A stretch of DNA of 64,000 bases from CACIAM-69d sp001698445 (GTDB lineage: Bacteria > Cyanobacteriota > Cyanobacteriia > CACIAM-69d), in the NCBI RefSeq assembly GCF_043235035.1, contig NZ_JAZAQF010000028.1:124001-188000 (forward strand), read 5' to 3'. The translations under genes were made by a program, and so were the position numbers. This document shows positions 46,626 through 57,000 of the stretch, in pieces. A model generated the notes under the pieces. It saw only the letters and a list, made by a program, of their open reading frames with translations, did not search any database and had not been told where the DNA came from. How positions within the stretch are numbered: the stretch's first letter is position 1; the number at the start of each line of letters is the position of its first letter.

Positions 46626-48137
46626 TACAATTTCCAAAATTGGCTGCTGGAGGATAGTTGCGGCATCTCTCCCCAAAACTGTTAAAAAAATCTGTATTTG
46701 CTATCAATTTTAGCCCAGGATCTTTCACTAGATCTGCGAATGTGGCGTTTTATTGATAAATCTACGAAGGATTGGACGCAAACCCTTGATCATAAATTTA
46801 TGTAAATACTCTCCAACCCTTAAATAAACACGCTTCCCCTTGATTCTCGTTAGATAATTTGCTGATTTTGACACTAAGTCTTGATTTCACGGGCGATCGC
46901 CCATTAGAGCTTTCAGAAATTGAATCTATTCTCATTACTGGTCTCAATTACTCCTTCGGCCGATCAGGTTAAGTTTTTGATCTTCATAATTGTTCAAAAA
47001 CCTGATTCCACGGCAATTGTTTCCCGATCGCAATTGACCACTCCAATTGCTTTTGCATCCCCTCAGAGAATCCTGAGAGGATGCAAATTGGCCTTTGGCA
47101 TCATCAGTGCTCGCAAAATTCCAACGTTAGCCTTGATGACTTTCAATCTTGATAGGGCCTTGCTGATGCCCCATAAACTGATGATGCCCCATGAACGATC
47201 GAGGCCCTACTCCATCACCAATGGCTCATCAACATGGCCCATCAACAATGCCCCAACGCCCCGATCGCCCATTCATCGCTACTGGATTAATAACGAATAA
47301 TTGACGAATAGTTGACAAACCGTTAATGAGTCATCAATCAGCAGTCGAGCAATGGTTTATGAACACCAGAGGAGCACTCAATAAACGCTGGATAGATGCT
47401 GGACAAATACTGGACAAATATCAGATCAATCTTGAATGAATTTTGAATGAATTTTGGATAAATTACAGTTATTAATAGAGACAATATTCAAATTCCCTTC
47501 ATGTTTTTTGATCTTTTCTTCAAAAAATCCCTGAGCTACCCATTCCGCCCCAACCAGCCCAAAACCACGCCATTTCCCCTGCAAGACCTTTGACAAGGGC
47601 CAAATCATTGCCGCTGCCCTCTCCGCCAACAAGCGTAAGAGACCCAGACTCCTTATTTTCAAATTGCGCTACTGTTGCCGTGGGTCGAGGTCTGAGAGAC
47701 GCAGCGGGCAAGATCAGCACCGATCGCGCCTGGGTCGCAATCCGCGCGCCAATCATCAACTTTGACAAATCATCAAAAATTGATGCCTATGGACAGAATT
47801 TTGACCAGGGCGCAACGGAAAATGCCAAAATTTAATTAGTTCCCTGCTTTAGTCTCAGTCCCTCGATCGCCTTGAAATTGTCTTGAAAGTCCTTGTCTTT
47901 CTCCTTGGGAGATTAGCCACATGGGTGAAAGAAATCAGGAATCTAGGAATAATCATCTAATAAGGCAGCTAAGGTAGCAATTGATGGATTAATCAAACGA
48001 GAGTGCTATTTCTTGCAGGATTGGGCAGGCTGATTCAACCAGCGACCTGAAACCAACCTGCGAGGGGTGAGGCACAAGGCGTTTGGGAATTTGCCCCATC
48101 AATTGCCGCATCGATCATCTCAATCCTGGGGTCAGTC
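46626..48137. other. Long non-coding region
   Basis: About 1.5 kb between the divergent histidine kinase and response-regulator genes, with no convincing gene. Features are a 15 bp near-perfect hairpin at 47052-47087, GATGCCCCAT-type repeats near 47165-47280, and TTGAATGAATTT/TGGACAAATA duplications at 47394-47460. The frames at 46920-47300 and 47520-47768 lack domain character. A small RNA or a decayed gene is possible. Confidence 0.55.
47052..47087. repeat. 15 bp hairpin with one mismatch
   Basis: TTTGCATCCCCTCAG (47052-47066) pairs with CTGAGAGGATGCAAA (47073-47087), separated by AGAATC. No T-run. It stands isolated in the long non-coding region. Confidence 0.6.
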
Positions 48138-48554
48138 ATGAACAGCTCCTCTGATGTCGTTTCTGTGGCTCGATCGAGCATGACAAAGCCCACGGTGCTG
48201 GCGGTGGACGACAGCTTGATTGTGCATACCTTGGTGCGCCGCACGTTAGAGGATTTGTACAACGTGGTGACGACGGCGGATCCGGTGGAGGCGCTGTCGA
48301 TGATCTACCACCAGCGGATCGATCTGCTGCTGTTGGATGTGTCGATGCCGAATCTGAATGGGCTGGAGCTGTGCCGGATTTTGCGCAGCTTGCCCCAGTT
48401 TGCTGCGCTACCGGTGATTATGTTGACTTCCCACGATCGCCCGTTCGATCGCATTCAAGGGCAACTGGCGGGAGCCACGGAATACATCACCAAACCGTTC
48501 GATCAAGATGCTTTGCGCTCCTTGGTGGCTCACCACACGCTCGATCGCGCCTAG
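48138..48554 (+). CDS. Single-domain response regulator (CheY-like)
   Basis: A 138-residue receiver protein. The acidic pocket is VDDS (residues 24-25), the phospho-acceptor D67 lies in LLLLDVSMPNLNG, with the conserved threonine in IMLTSHD and lysine in EYITKPFDQ. No output domain. It is the first gene on the other side of a 1.5 kb gap from the chemosensory cluster, so it is a candidate target for the CheA-type kinase, but the distance and opposite orientation make this inference. ATG 48138 is chosen; ATG 48180 would still give a full domain. Confidence 0.9.
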   Translation: MNSSSDVVSVARSSMTKPTVLAVDDSLIVHTLVRRTLEDLYNVVTTADPVEALSMIYHQRIDLLLLDVSMPNLNGLELCRILRSLPQFAALPVIMLTSHDRPFDRIQGQLAGATEYITKPFDQDALRSLVAHHTLDRA

Positions 48555-48590
48555 GTGAGCGATGCCTTGGGCGATCGCGACCCCTGCGCC

Positions 48591-49787
48591 CTAAGGTTCC
48601 GATTCCATCCCAATTTGTCCCCAGCGATCCTGCGGAATAAAGGTGCGATCGCTCGGCAACGGGGCCACGGCCTCCGACAGCAAAAACCGCCCCTGTTGAA
48701 TTTCCAATTTCAGCGCCTCGGATACCTGGCGCGACAGGGCCAAGCTAGTGAGCGGTGCTGTGCGCACGAGTTTTCCATCAATTTCAATGCGACCGGACTT
48801 CAGTTGGGCATAGTTCACCAGGCCAAAGGTGGGCCGCACTCGTCGGGGAATCGAAAAATCCACGATCGGGGCCACAATCTCTTCATCTTTGACGGCGCAA
48901 CGGGCCACCACCGCTTCGTCCACCACCGGCAACGGCACACCCACCCCCAACATCAGGGACGGCCCATAGCCTTTGAAATAGCAACCGCGCACCCATTGGG
49001 CCTGCATTTGTTTGGCATCTCCCACCAAAGCCAGGGTGGCCGCCGGGCCGATCGGGGTTTGGTTTGGGAGGCGTTTTTGCAGCGGAAAATGCTGAGTTCC
49101 TTCCCAGGCAATGTAACCCTGGCTGCCAGCCAACCAAATGCGGCTGCCAATGCCCAACAGCCGCAGTTCCGGATCATTCAGCAAGGGAGACAAGGCCCCG
49201 CCGCTGACATAGACCGCATTGCCCAGGTTGGGCTGCAAGGGGCCCAGGTAGGTATTGAGCAGTCGATCGCCTCCATTCACGCCCACGATGAAGTTTTGGT
49301 AGAGGTTGCGGGGGTTGTAGAGATAAAATTGGTTGATCGTGTCGCGGGAGATCGAGGTTTCAAAGGAGCCTCGGGGATAGCAGTCGGTCACATGTCCGAT
49401 CGCCCGCAGTTGCACCGAATGCCCCGCGATCAAGCTTTCAATGACATGGCCACCGCCCCGATCGCGGCCTTCTTCGGGTGCTTCCCCGTCGGCGAATTCC
49501 ACCGGGTGGCTGGCTCCCAAATATAAGTCCACCGCCCCAAAGCCCGCATAGGCCGGCACGCCATCGAGCCAGCAACGGCGAATTTTGATCGGTGGATCCG
49601 TTTGCCCCAGGTTCAGAAAGGCCCCAGAAGCCTCCATGGGTTCAAAGGTTCCGGTCACCACCACGTCTACCCGCGCGGCCGCCGCCTGGATGCCGATTGT
49701 GGCCACTTGGGCTTTCAGTTCTTCGGCCGTCCAAACGGTGACTTGGCCACTTCGGATTTTGTCGTTGATCTCGGCAATCGATCGCAT
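48591..49787 (-). CDS. Homocysteine biosynthesis protein (DUF39/HcyBio family)
   Basis: A 398-residue cytoplasmic protein of the COG1900 family, implicated in incorporating sulfide into aspartate semialdehyde to form homocysteine in methanogens and relatives. Family features include GTFEPMEASGAFLNLGQ, CWLDGVPAYAGFGAVDLYLGA, a C-terminal IAWEGTQH-type loop and TLALVGDAKQM. An in-frame start at 49973 adds 62 unlikely residues, so ATG 49787 is used. In cyanobacteria the role is inferred by family. It converges with the response regulator across only 36 bp. Confidence 0.88.
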   Translation of the reverse strand: MRSIAEINDKIRSGQVTVWTAEELKAQVATIGIQAAAARVDVVVTGTFEPMEASGAFLNLGQTDPPIKIRRCWLDGVPAYAGFGAVDLYLGASHPVEFADGEAPEEGRDRGGGHVIESLIAGHSVQLRAIGHVTDCYPRGSFETSISRDTINQFYLYNPRNLYQNFIVGVNGGDRLLNTYLGPLQPNLGNAVYVSGGALSPLLNDPELRLLGIGSRIWLAGSQGYIAWEGTQHFPLQKRLPNQTPIGPAATLALVGDAKQMQAQWVRGCYFKGYGPSLMLGVGVPLPVVDEAVVARCAVKDEEIVAPIVDFSIPRRVRPTFGLVNYAQLKSGRIEIDGKLVRTAPLTSLALSRQVSEALKLEIQQGRFLLSEAVAPLPSDRTFIPQDRWGQIGMESEP

Positions 49788-50028
49788 GGGCTTCGGAACT
49801 CGGTAACGTAATCTGAATCTACCGTTGAATCTACGGTTTTTCGATCGAGTTTTAGTTGTATTTCGGTAAACAGTTTTGCTAGGATGCAAACCAGCACAAT
49901 GCTGGCACAATCTTGCTCGCTGCTGACCCCTTCGCTTCGGGTTCGATCGAATGCTTAATCCTCCGTAACCCAACAGCCCCCAGCGGTGACAATCGGATCA
50001 ACGTTTCCCCATCCACCTCCGTCTGCCG

Positions 50029-50631
50029 ATGAACCCCTCTCGCCCCGCCCCGATCGCCGCACCCGTCGCCCCCCAAGCCTCACTGACCAACGGTTCTCTC
50101 GCTGAACCCACGTTTCTGTACTTTGCCTATGGCTCCTGCATGTGCCCGGTGGATTTGCAGCGCACCCTCGGAGAGCCGGCTTATCCTTACCTGGTGGGCA
50201 CGGCCATGCTTGAGGGTTATCGGTTGGGGTTTAACTGGCGATCGCCCCGGCGAGAATGCGGCGTGTTGGATGTGGTTCCCGATGCCCGATCGCGCGTTTT
50301 TGGGGTTCTTTATGCCCTGCCCTGGCGCTTAAGCGACCAACTGGACGATCGCGAAGATGTGCCCCGAGGCGGCTACCGTCGCGAAACCATCACCGTTACT
50401 AGCCAGGGACAAACCTACCGCGACGTGCGCACCTACGTGGTTGTGGACAAATTGCCCCGCGAACTGGCCCCCAATGATTGGTATTTCACCGTCGTGATGC
50501 GCGGAGCCACTACCTGCGGCTTGCCAGAAGAATATTGCTGGAAACTCTTCCATCACATGGCCCAACTTCAGCGCCAACATCACCACCATCAATATCCCCA
50601 TCCTCATCCCTATCACCCCCAAGCCAGCTAG
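50029..50631 (+). CDS. Gamma-glutamylcyclotransferase-like protein
   Basis: A 200-residue protein with the GGCT fold. The N-terminal nucleotide-like loop FAYGSCMCPVDLQRTLGE (residues ~28-45) holds the YGS binding motif, and VFGVLYALPWRLSDQLDDRED carries the expected catalytic-type acid. Such enzymes form 5-oxoproline from gamma-glutamyl amino acids, but many relatives are uncharacterised. The last 25 residues are His/Pro-rich (HHHHQYPHPHPYHPQ), unusual for the family and possibly metal-binding. It stands 297 bp before nadE. The exact substrate is unknown. Confidence 0.82.
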   Translation: MNPSRPAPIAAPVAPQASLTNGSLAEPTFLYFAYGSCMCPVDLQRTLGEPAYPYLVGTAMLEGYRLGFNWRSPRRECGVLDVVPDARSRVFGVLYALPWRLSDQLDDREDVPRGGYRRETITVTSQGQTYRDVRTYVVVDKLPRELAPNDWYFTVVMRGATTCGLPEEYCWKLFHHMAQLQRQHHHHQYPHPHPYHPQAS

Positions 50632-50928
50632 GCCTTGGAACATGGATTCAACGGGACTAAATGCGACCTAGTCCGAATCAAAGCCGATCAAATCCAATCA
50701 AACGGTTGATGTTTGGGGGCTAATCAACGGCTAACGATTCCAGAACAGACATTTCAGCCTGTTCTCCACGGTGGCGCAACAAAAGCACCGGGGCCCCAAG
50801 GAAAGGGGCGATCGACTCGGCAAATTGCAGATCAATTCCCATTACGCGATCGCTAATTTGCCGATAGGCTATATCGATAATTTCGTAGTTCCGTCGATAT
50901 CCCGATCGATCCTCCCCCGCTTGCCCCC

Positions 50929-52713
50929 ATGAAAATTGCCCTCGCTCAACTGAACCTTGTGGTCGGAGATTTGGCGGGAAACGCCCGTGCCATCCTCAAC
51001 GCTGCCCAGCAGGCCAGTCGCCAAGGTGCGCGGCTGTTGGTGGTTCCGGAATTAGCCCTTTGTGGATATCCACCGCGCGATTTGTTGGCTTGGCCCAGCT
51101 TTTTGGAAGCCACCAAACAACAGTTGACCAAGCTGGCCCGTGAGCTGCCGCCTAATCTGGCCGTGCTGACGGGGACAATCATTGGCAATTTGTTGGCGAC
51201 CGAAGGTGGAAAAAGTCTCTTTAATAGCGCAGTGCTGATTGATAGTTGTGCCCTGCGGCATGTGTTTAGTAAACGACTGCTGCCCACCTATGATGTTTTT
51301 GATGAGGGGCGCTATTTTGAGCCGGGTAAAAAAGCGGAATGGTTCACGCTCGATGACATCAAAATCGGCGTAACAATCTGTGAGGATATTTGGAACAACA
51401 ATCAGTTTTGGGGCCGCAAATTCTATGATGTGGATCCCCTGGCGGAATTGGCGGATTGTGATGTGGATTGGGTGGTGAATCTGTCCGCATCGCCCTACAC
51501 GATCGGGAAGCCTCGGTTGCGCGAAGAAATGCTGCAACATTCGGTTTTGAATTATGGTTTCCCGATCGCCTATGTCAATCAGGTGGGCAGCAATGATGAT
51601 CTGATCTTTGATGGCACCAGCTTGGTCATCAGTCGCACAGGGGCGATCGCGGCCCGGGGAGCGAGCTTTGAAACCGGGTTAATCATCACGGAATTTAATC
51701 CGGAAACCCGCGATTTTGTGGTCACTGGCCAGGAAGGATCTTGGCCCCACAGCTTGCCCCTGTTGGCAGATGAGCAACCCCTGCCAGAACAAACTGGATT
51801 GTTAGCTCCCCTGGCTCCCAGCACCGATGCGGAACTGTGGTCAGCCCTCGTGTTGGGCATTCGGGACTATGCCCGCAAATGTGGCTTTCGCAAAATTGTG
51901 CTGGGCCTCAGCGGGGGGATTGATTCCACCTTGGTTGGAGCCTTGGCGGTGGCGGCATTGGGGGCCGAAAACGTTTTGGGCGTGTTGATGCCTTCCCCTT
52001 ACAGTTCCGACCACTCGATCACTGATGCCCTGGCCCTGGCGGAAAATTTGGGTTTCCAAACCCTGAAACTTCCGATCGGGGACTTGATGGCCACCTTTGA
52101 GCAAACCCTAGCGGAACCCTTTGCCCAAACCCAACCGGATGTGACCGAAGAGAATCTGCAATCGCGCATTCGCGGCAATTTGTTAATGGCCTTGGCCAAC
52201 AAGTTTGGCTATTTGCTTATTTCCACAGGCAACAAATCTGAAATGGCTGTGGGCTATTGCACCCTGTATGGCGACACCAACGGTGGCTTGGCCGCGATCG
52301 CCGATGTGCCCAAAACCCGCGTCTATTCCCTCTGCCATTGGCTCAATCAGGGGCAAGTGGGCGCGGCTGCCTTTGCGCGGTTGGTGTCCCAGGGGGCGGA
52401 AATTGTGCCCAGCAACGTGCTGAACAAGCCCCCCAGCGCCGAACTGCGCCCCGACCAACTGGATCAAGATTCCTTGCCCCCTTACGAAATTTTGGATGAC
52501 ATTCTCGATCGCCTGGTGAATCGTCGGCAGTCCCTCGCGGATTTGGTGGCTGCTGGTCACGAGTCAGCCACCGTGCGGCGGGTGATGCACCTGGTCGCTC
52601 GGGCTGAATTTAAACGGCGACAAACGCCCCCGGTGCTCAAGGTTAGCGATCAGGCCTTTGGGGTGGGTTGGCGAATGCCGATCGCCAGTTGCTGGCAGTT
52701 GAGCGATGCCTAG
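50929..52713 (+). CDS. nadE: Glutamine-dependent NAD+ synthetase
   Basis: A 594-residue two-domain enzyme making NAD from deamido-NAD with glutamine as nitrogen source. The N-terminal nitrilase-type glutaminase shows its triad: Glu in VVPELALCGYP, Lys in SKRLLPTYDVF and Cys in TICEDIW. The C-terminal synthetase has the pyrophosphate-binding loop LGLSGGIDSTL and STGNKSEMAVGYCTLYGD. It is complete, and there is a spaced ATG. NAD is needed for the NDH-1 complex and other redox enzymes. It is the last gene before the metallothionein, 404 bp away. Confidence 0.97.
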   Translation: MKIALAQLNLVVGDLAGNARAILNAAQQASRQGARLLVVPELALCGYPPRDLLAWPSFLEATKQQLTKLARELPPNLAVLTGTIIGNLLATEGGKSLFNSAVLIDSCALRHVFSKRLLPTYDVFDEGRYFEPGKKAEWFTLDDIKIGVTICEDIWNNNQFWGRKFYDVDPLAELADCDVDWVVNLSASPYTIGKPRLREEMLQHSVLNYGFPIAYVNQVGSNDDLIFDGTSLVISRTGAIAARGASFETGLIITEFNPETRDFVVTGQEGSWPHSLPLLADEQPLPEQTGLLAPLAPSTDAELWSALVLGIRDYARKCGFRKIVLGLSGGIDSTLVGALAVAALGAENVLGVLMPSPYSSDHSITDALALAENLGFQTLKLPIGDLMATFEQTLAEPFAQTQPDVTEENLQSRIRGNLLMALANKFGYLLISTGNKSEMAVGYCTLYGDTNGGLAAIADVPKTRVYSLCHWLNQGQVGAAAFARLVSQGAEIVPSNVLNKPPSAELRPDQLDQDSLPPYEILDDILDRLVNRRQSLADLVAAGHESATVRRVMHLVARAEFKRRQTPPVLKVSDQAFGVGWRMPIASCWQLSDA

Positions 52714-53117
52714 GGTCATCAAAATTGCCTAGGGGCATGGCTTAAGGGCTTCAGCATTCTCGGAAAATTTTCCCTTTCCCCGATCGACCCTTGACAATCG
52801 CGGGAAAAGTCATGCTAAAGTAGCAACATCTGAACAAACGTTCAGCTATTCATCTAAGGCTGACCTAAAATCAACTTAGGTTTCAACTTAGACCCCAACT
52901 TAGACCCCAACTTTGAGATTCCCACCTCAAACGCCAATCGCGATCAGGTCATGGCTTGGATTCATTCAGTTTTGGAACCCCATGCCGGGCCCAGAACTCG
53001 GGGAACTCCCCCTTGGACAACAACCAATGACCCAGCGACGCACCATCCTCGATCGGGGATCTTAGGGATCTTCAACCCACTCGCCTCACTGCTCAGTGAG
53101 ATTGCTAGGAGCAACCC
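52714..53117. other. Intergenic leader of the metallothionein gene
   Basis: 404 bp with no gene. It holds the promoter/operator candidate below and, after it, repeats of CAACTTAGACC (about 52870-52915). The start codon is about 270 bp from the operator, so a long leader would be transcribed. Confidence 0.6.
52791..52845 (+). promoter_or_regulatory. Promoter and SmtB/ArsR-type operator of smtA
   Basis: TTGACA (52791-52796) and TAAAGT (52816-52821) form a plausible -35/-10 pair with 19 bp spacing. The palindrome CTGAACAAACGTTCAG (52830-52845) sits just past the expected start. It resembles the TGAA-x-TTCA operators bound by SmtB/ZiaR-type zinc-sensing repressors upstream of cyanobacterial metallothionein genes. 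No smtB gene is in the window. Confidence 0.55.
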
Positions 53118-53285
53118 ATGACGACGACCACTCAAAAATGCGACTGCGGCCCCTGCCTCTGCACCGTGGACTTGGCAACCGCCATCCAAAAAGACGGAAA
53201 ACACTATTGCAGCGAAGCCTGCGCCAACGGCCATGAAGGCGGCGCTTGCTGTGGCAATTCCGGCTGCAATTGCGGTCAAGCTTAG
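53118..53285 (+). CDS. smtA: Bacterial metallothionein, SmtA type
   Basis: A 55-residue zinc-binding protein. It carries ten cysteines: C8, C10, C13, C15 (CDCGPCLC), C31, C35, C44, C45, C50, C52. One of the two metal-binding histidines of characterised SmtA (its His40) is matched by H39. The other (His49) is replaced by N47, with a neighbouring extra cysteine at C44. The CLCTVD, YCSEACANGH and SGCNC segments identify the family. It buffers intracellular zinc and other metals. The ATG at 53118 follows an AGGA-type leader (GGAGCAACCC). It is short and easily missed. Confidence 0.93.
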   Translation: MTTTTQKCDCGPCLCTVDLATAIQKDGKHYCSEACANGHEGGACCGNSGCNCGQA

Positions 53286-54060
53286 GCTAAATTTTTGCCG
53301 TAGGGCCTGTCGTCAAATCGCCTGAAACCCTGATTCCACCGTTGGCAGATCGTGGGGAACAAGATGCTCAAGCCCCTTGTTCCGACGACTGGGACATGGA
53401 AAATCAATCGTTTCCGCCTGATCCTAGGGAATGACGACAGGCCCTAATTTCTGACAGTTCGGATTGGGGCGTGCGGCCGTGCGCCCCCTTTGCAGTTTGA
53501 TATGGCTGTTGATTTTTGATATGACTGTAGATTCATTTTTCTAAGCTCATATTCAAGCTCGTTTTATATTTTAAACTCACGCTTTTAAAGGCAAAATTTG
53601 ATAGAAATCGACAGAAATTAATAGAGATTAATAAATAATCAGTAAAAAATGAGATAATCAGTAAAAAGTGATCAGTAAATGATCAACAGATATTGATATA
53701 CAGCAACAAATATTGATTGGCGGTGATGTGCGATCGCGCCTTCGTTGGGTCGATCGACACAATTTGATCATTTAAGGCCATTACAGTTTAAAAAAGACAC
53801 AATTGAAATAGAACCTGAGTTCAAGTGCAGCTTGCCAATTGCCAATTCCTAGTGTGCGGATCCTGGTTTGCTCAGACCTGTTTCTGGGCAATATCTCTGG
53901 GTAATGTCCTTGGGGGATAGCCTTGGCGATCTTTCCTAGAAGCATTTCTTGGCGGCATTTCTGGGAAATTTGCTCGCCAGTTCATTGGCTGGCAAGCATC
54001 TGAGGAAACCCGAGAGTTTCGGCCAACAATTGGGAAGCCTCGAAGGATTCTTGGGCGGTA
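53286..54060. other. Intergenic region with MITE
   Basis: 775 bp between smtA and the large kinase gene. It contains the 146 bp inverted-repeat element at 53301-53446, a small CGTGCGGCCGTG hairpin at 53466-53487, and an AT-rich stretch with repeats of AATCAGTAAA near 53630-53680. No gene is seen. Confidence 0.65.
53301..53446. mobile_element. MITE with perfect 15 bp inverted termini
   Basis: TAGGGCCTGTCGTCA (53301-53315) and TGACGACAGGCCCTA (53432-53446) are exact inverted copies. The terminal TA at both ends fits a TA target duplication. The interior has GGAACAAG/CTTGTTCC stem sequence (53356-53382) and an internal CGACGACTGGGA segment shared with 60.7 kb. It has no coding capacity and lies 16 bp behind smtA. 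Confidence 0.75.
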
Positions 54061-57000
54061 ATGGCGATCGAGCACCATTACCCCAGCCTCCTAGTGCAAA
54101 TGCAGAATAGAAGGTTCCGCCTATCCCAAACTGAGGTGCGGTTCGTTTTTGCTATGGCACTGAGTGAGACCTTTCTCGATCGCCCGGACATGGGCCACAG
54201 CGTTGAGCGATCGCGCGAACAGCGGGCAACGGAAACGGGAAATCTGGCCCAGCGAGTGATGGAGCGGTTGGCCCGGGGCGATCGCTGGCCGCGCATTGCC
54301 CAAGCCGCCCTGCATGATTTGCGGCTTCAGTTGGGGGTGGATGCGGTGTTGATTGCCCAGCGGATCCAAAACCAAGGATTGCAGGTGGTTTATGAATCCA
54401 GCCGCCCCGACGAGGACAGCCGCTTGGGTGGGGAGTTTCCGTTGCAGTTTCCGCTGCTGCCCATTACGGCGTTGGAGCCAGTGATTGGGGTGGCGGGGCC
54501 GTTACAAGGACGATCGCCCTTGCTCTGGCAACATCTCAAGGCCTTGCAAATTCAATGTTTTGTGGCGATTCCCATTGCCCCCCAACAACGCCATTGGGGT
54601 TGGCTCATGGCCGTGCAGTCGGCTCCAGTACCGCCCCTGTCCATTGCGGCCCAGCGGGAATTGCAAGCGGTGGCCCTGTCGTTGGCGGTGGGCTTGCGGC
54701 TGGAAGGATTGGAGCAGGCCGCCGAAACGCAGGCGGTGGTGGAAGTTCCTGAGCCAGGCCTGTCAGAATCGGCTAGATCCAACGGGTCTGGGGGGGCGAT
54801 CGAGCCGAATTGCATACAATCTGGGTCGGCAAAACCTGAATCCAGCAAGCCTGAATCCAGCAAGCCTGAATTCAGCAAACCTGAATTCAGCAAACCTGGA
54901 TCTAGCAAACTTGGATTTGATCGCCCCTGGCACCGATCGCACCTCCCAACCTTGGCCGCCACCGATCGCGCCTTGATTTATCGCAATCCCGATCGCGATC
55001 GGGTCAGTCAGTCCATTGCCCAAGCCCTGCGCCTGGCCGAATCGCGCTGGATGGCGGTTTTTCGACTTAATCCTTCTCCTGGCCTAATTTTGAACGGCGC
55101 AGGTTTGATTTTGGAGGCCAATGAAGCCTTCACACGCTTGGCCGGCTATTTGCCAGCGGAAGTGCAAGGCCTCAGCGTGCAATCGCTTCAGGGATTTTTG
55201 CGCGATCGGGACTATCAACAAATTCGCTCCACCATCCAAACCGGTCGCTATTACCAGTCCCCGGAACTGGCGATTCATGATCTCAACGGCCAGCGCAAAT
55301 TGGTGCAACTGTCTGCCGCCCCGATCGAACTGGATGGCCAAGCCTGTTTATTCTTAGCCTTCCAAGACATCAGCGACCTCCAGCGCCGGGAAGCCATGTT
55401 GCGGGCCTTGGTCGAAGCCACCACCAGCATCGGCAAGGCCTTTTTTGAGAACTGCGTGCGGCTGTTAGCGGAATCCCTGGGCGTTCGCTATGCATTCCTC
55501 ACCAGCGTCATGGATTATCGATGCAACCAAGCGGAAGTGTTGGCCTGGTGGAATCAAACGGAATGGGGAACCAGCTTTGCCTATTACTGGACCCATCACC
55601 CCTGTGCCATCGTCTTTGGCGGCCAAACCTACACCTGTGGGCAAAATTTGCAATCCCAATTTCCCCAAGGAACCAACCTGCGCAACCTGGGAGCCGAAAG
55701 CTATGCAGGCGTGCCCCTCCAAGACTCCCAAGGCACAACGATCGGGGCCTTGATTGTGATGGATACGCAGCCGTTGCCCGAGGATCCCAACCACATCACC
55801 ATTTTGCGAATTTTTGCAGCCCGGGCTGCGGCCGAGCTGGAACGGCAGCGGGCGAACCGCGCGATCGATCGCCTCAACACGGAATTAGCGGCCCGCGCCG
55901 CCGAACAGTCCACCGACCTGGCCCACAGTCAACATATGCTGCAAAAAATGGCCGATGCCAACCCCAACATGGTTTATCTCTACGACCTGACCCAGCACCG
56001 CACCCTCTACATCAACCACGCAGTGCAGGATATTTTGGGCTACACCCCTCGAGAAATTCAAGCCATGACCAGCGCCATGGTGGTGCGCCTGGTGCATCCC
56101 GACGATTTTGAGCGCCTAGCCCATCATTACGGCACCGTTTTGGGCTGTGCGGATGGGGAAATTTGCGAGCGGGAATATCGAATGCAGCGATCGGATGGGG
56201 AATGGCGCTGGCTCTTTGAGCGGTTAACGATCTTCTCGCGCGATCGCCAAGGTAATCCCACCCAACTGCTGGGCAACATTGCAGACATCACCCCCCTCAA
56301 GGCCGTTGAAGGAGCCTTGCGCCAACTGAACGAACAGCTAGAACAGCGCGTTCAGGAGCGCACGGCCCAACTGGCCGAAAGCCAGCGGTTTGTGCAGCAG
56401 TTGGCCGACTCCACCCCCAACTTGCTCTACCTCTACAACCTGTTGGATCAAGAGTTGGTCTATGTCAATCAAGCGGTGGAAACCCTGCTGGGCTACTCAG
56501 TGCCGGAAATTCAGCGGATGGCCCAAGGCTCCTTTGTGGATGTGCTCCATCCCGATGACTGGTTGGCGCTGCTGCAATATGGGCGCACCTGTGCGCGAAC
56601 TGAGGTGGGCCAGGTTTTGGAACGGGAATATCGAATGCGTCATGCCAATGGAGAATGGCGCACCCTCAGCAGTCGGGAAACGGTTTTTAGCTTGGATGAG
56701 CAGGGGCGGCCGCAACTGTTGTTGGGCACAGCCAACGACATTACGGATCTGAAACGGCTGCTGGAGGTTTTGCAACGGCGATCGCACCGCGATCGGGTCT
56801 TAGCCAGCCTATCCCAGCAGTTTTTGAACGAAGAGATTGGCGTTGCCCTGGCCACCACGCTCTCCACGGTGGTTTCCGCCCTGCATCTGAGCCATGCCTG
56901 GTTTTGTTCGCGGCCGGCCGCTGGTCAGCCCTGGAGCCTGGATGGCTATTGGTTGCGGCCCACGGATCAGGTGGCTTGTCCGCTCACACCCGATCCCTCA

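Noticed and set aside
46920..47300. 126-codon frame in the long gap upstream of the response regulator, and 47520-47768 on the minus strand
   Set aside because: No family likeness, composition is irregular, and hairpins and short repeats interrupt the region.
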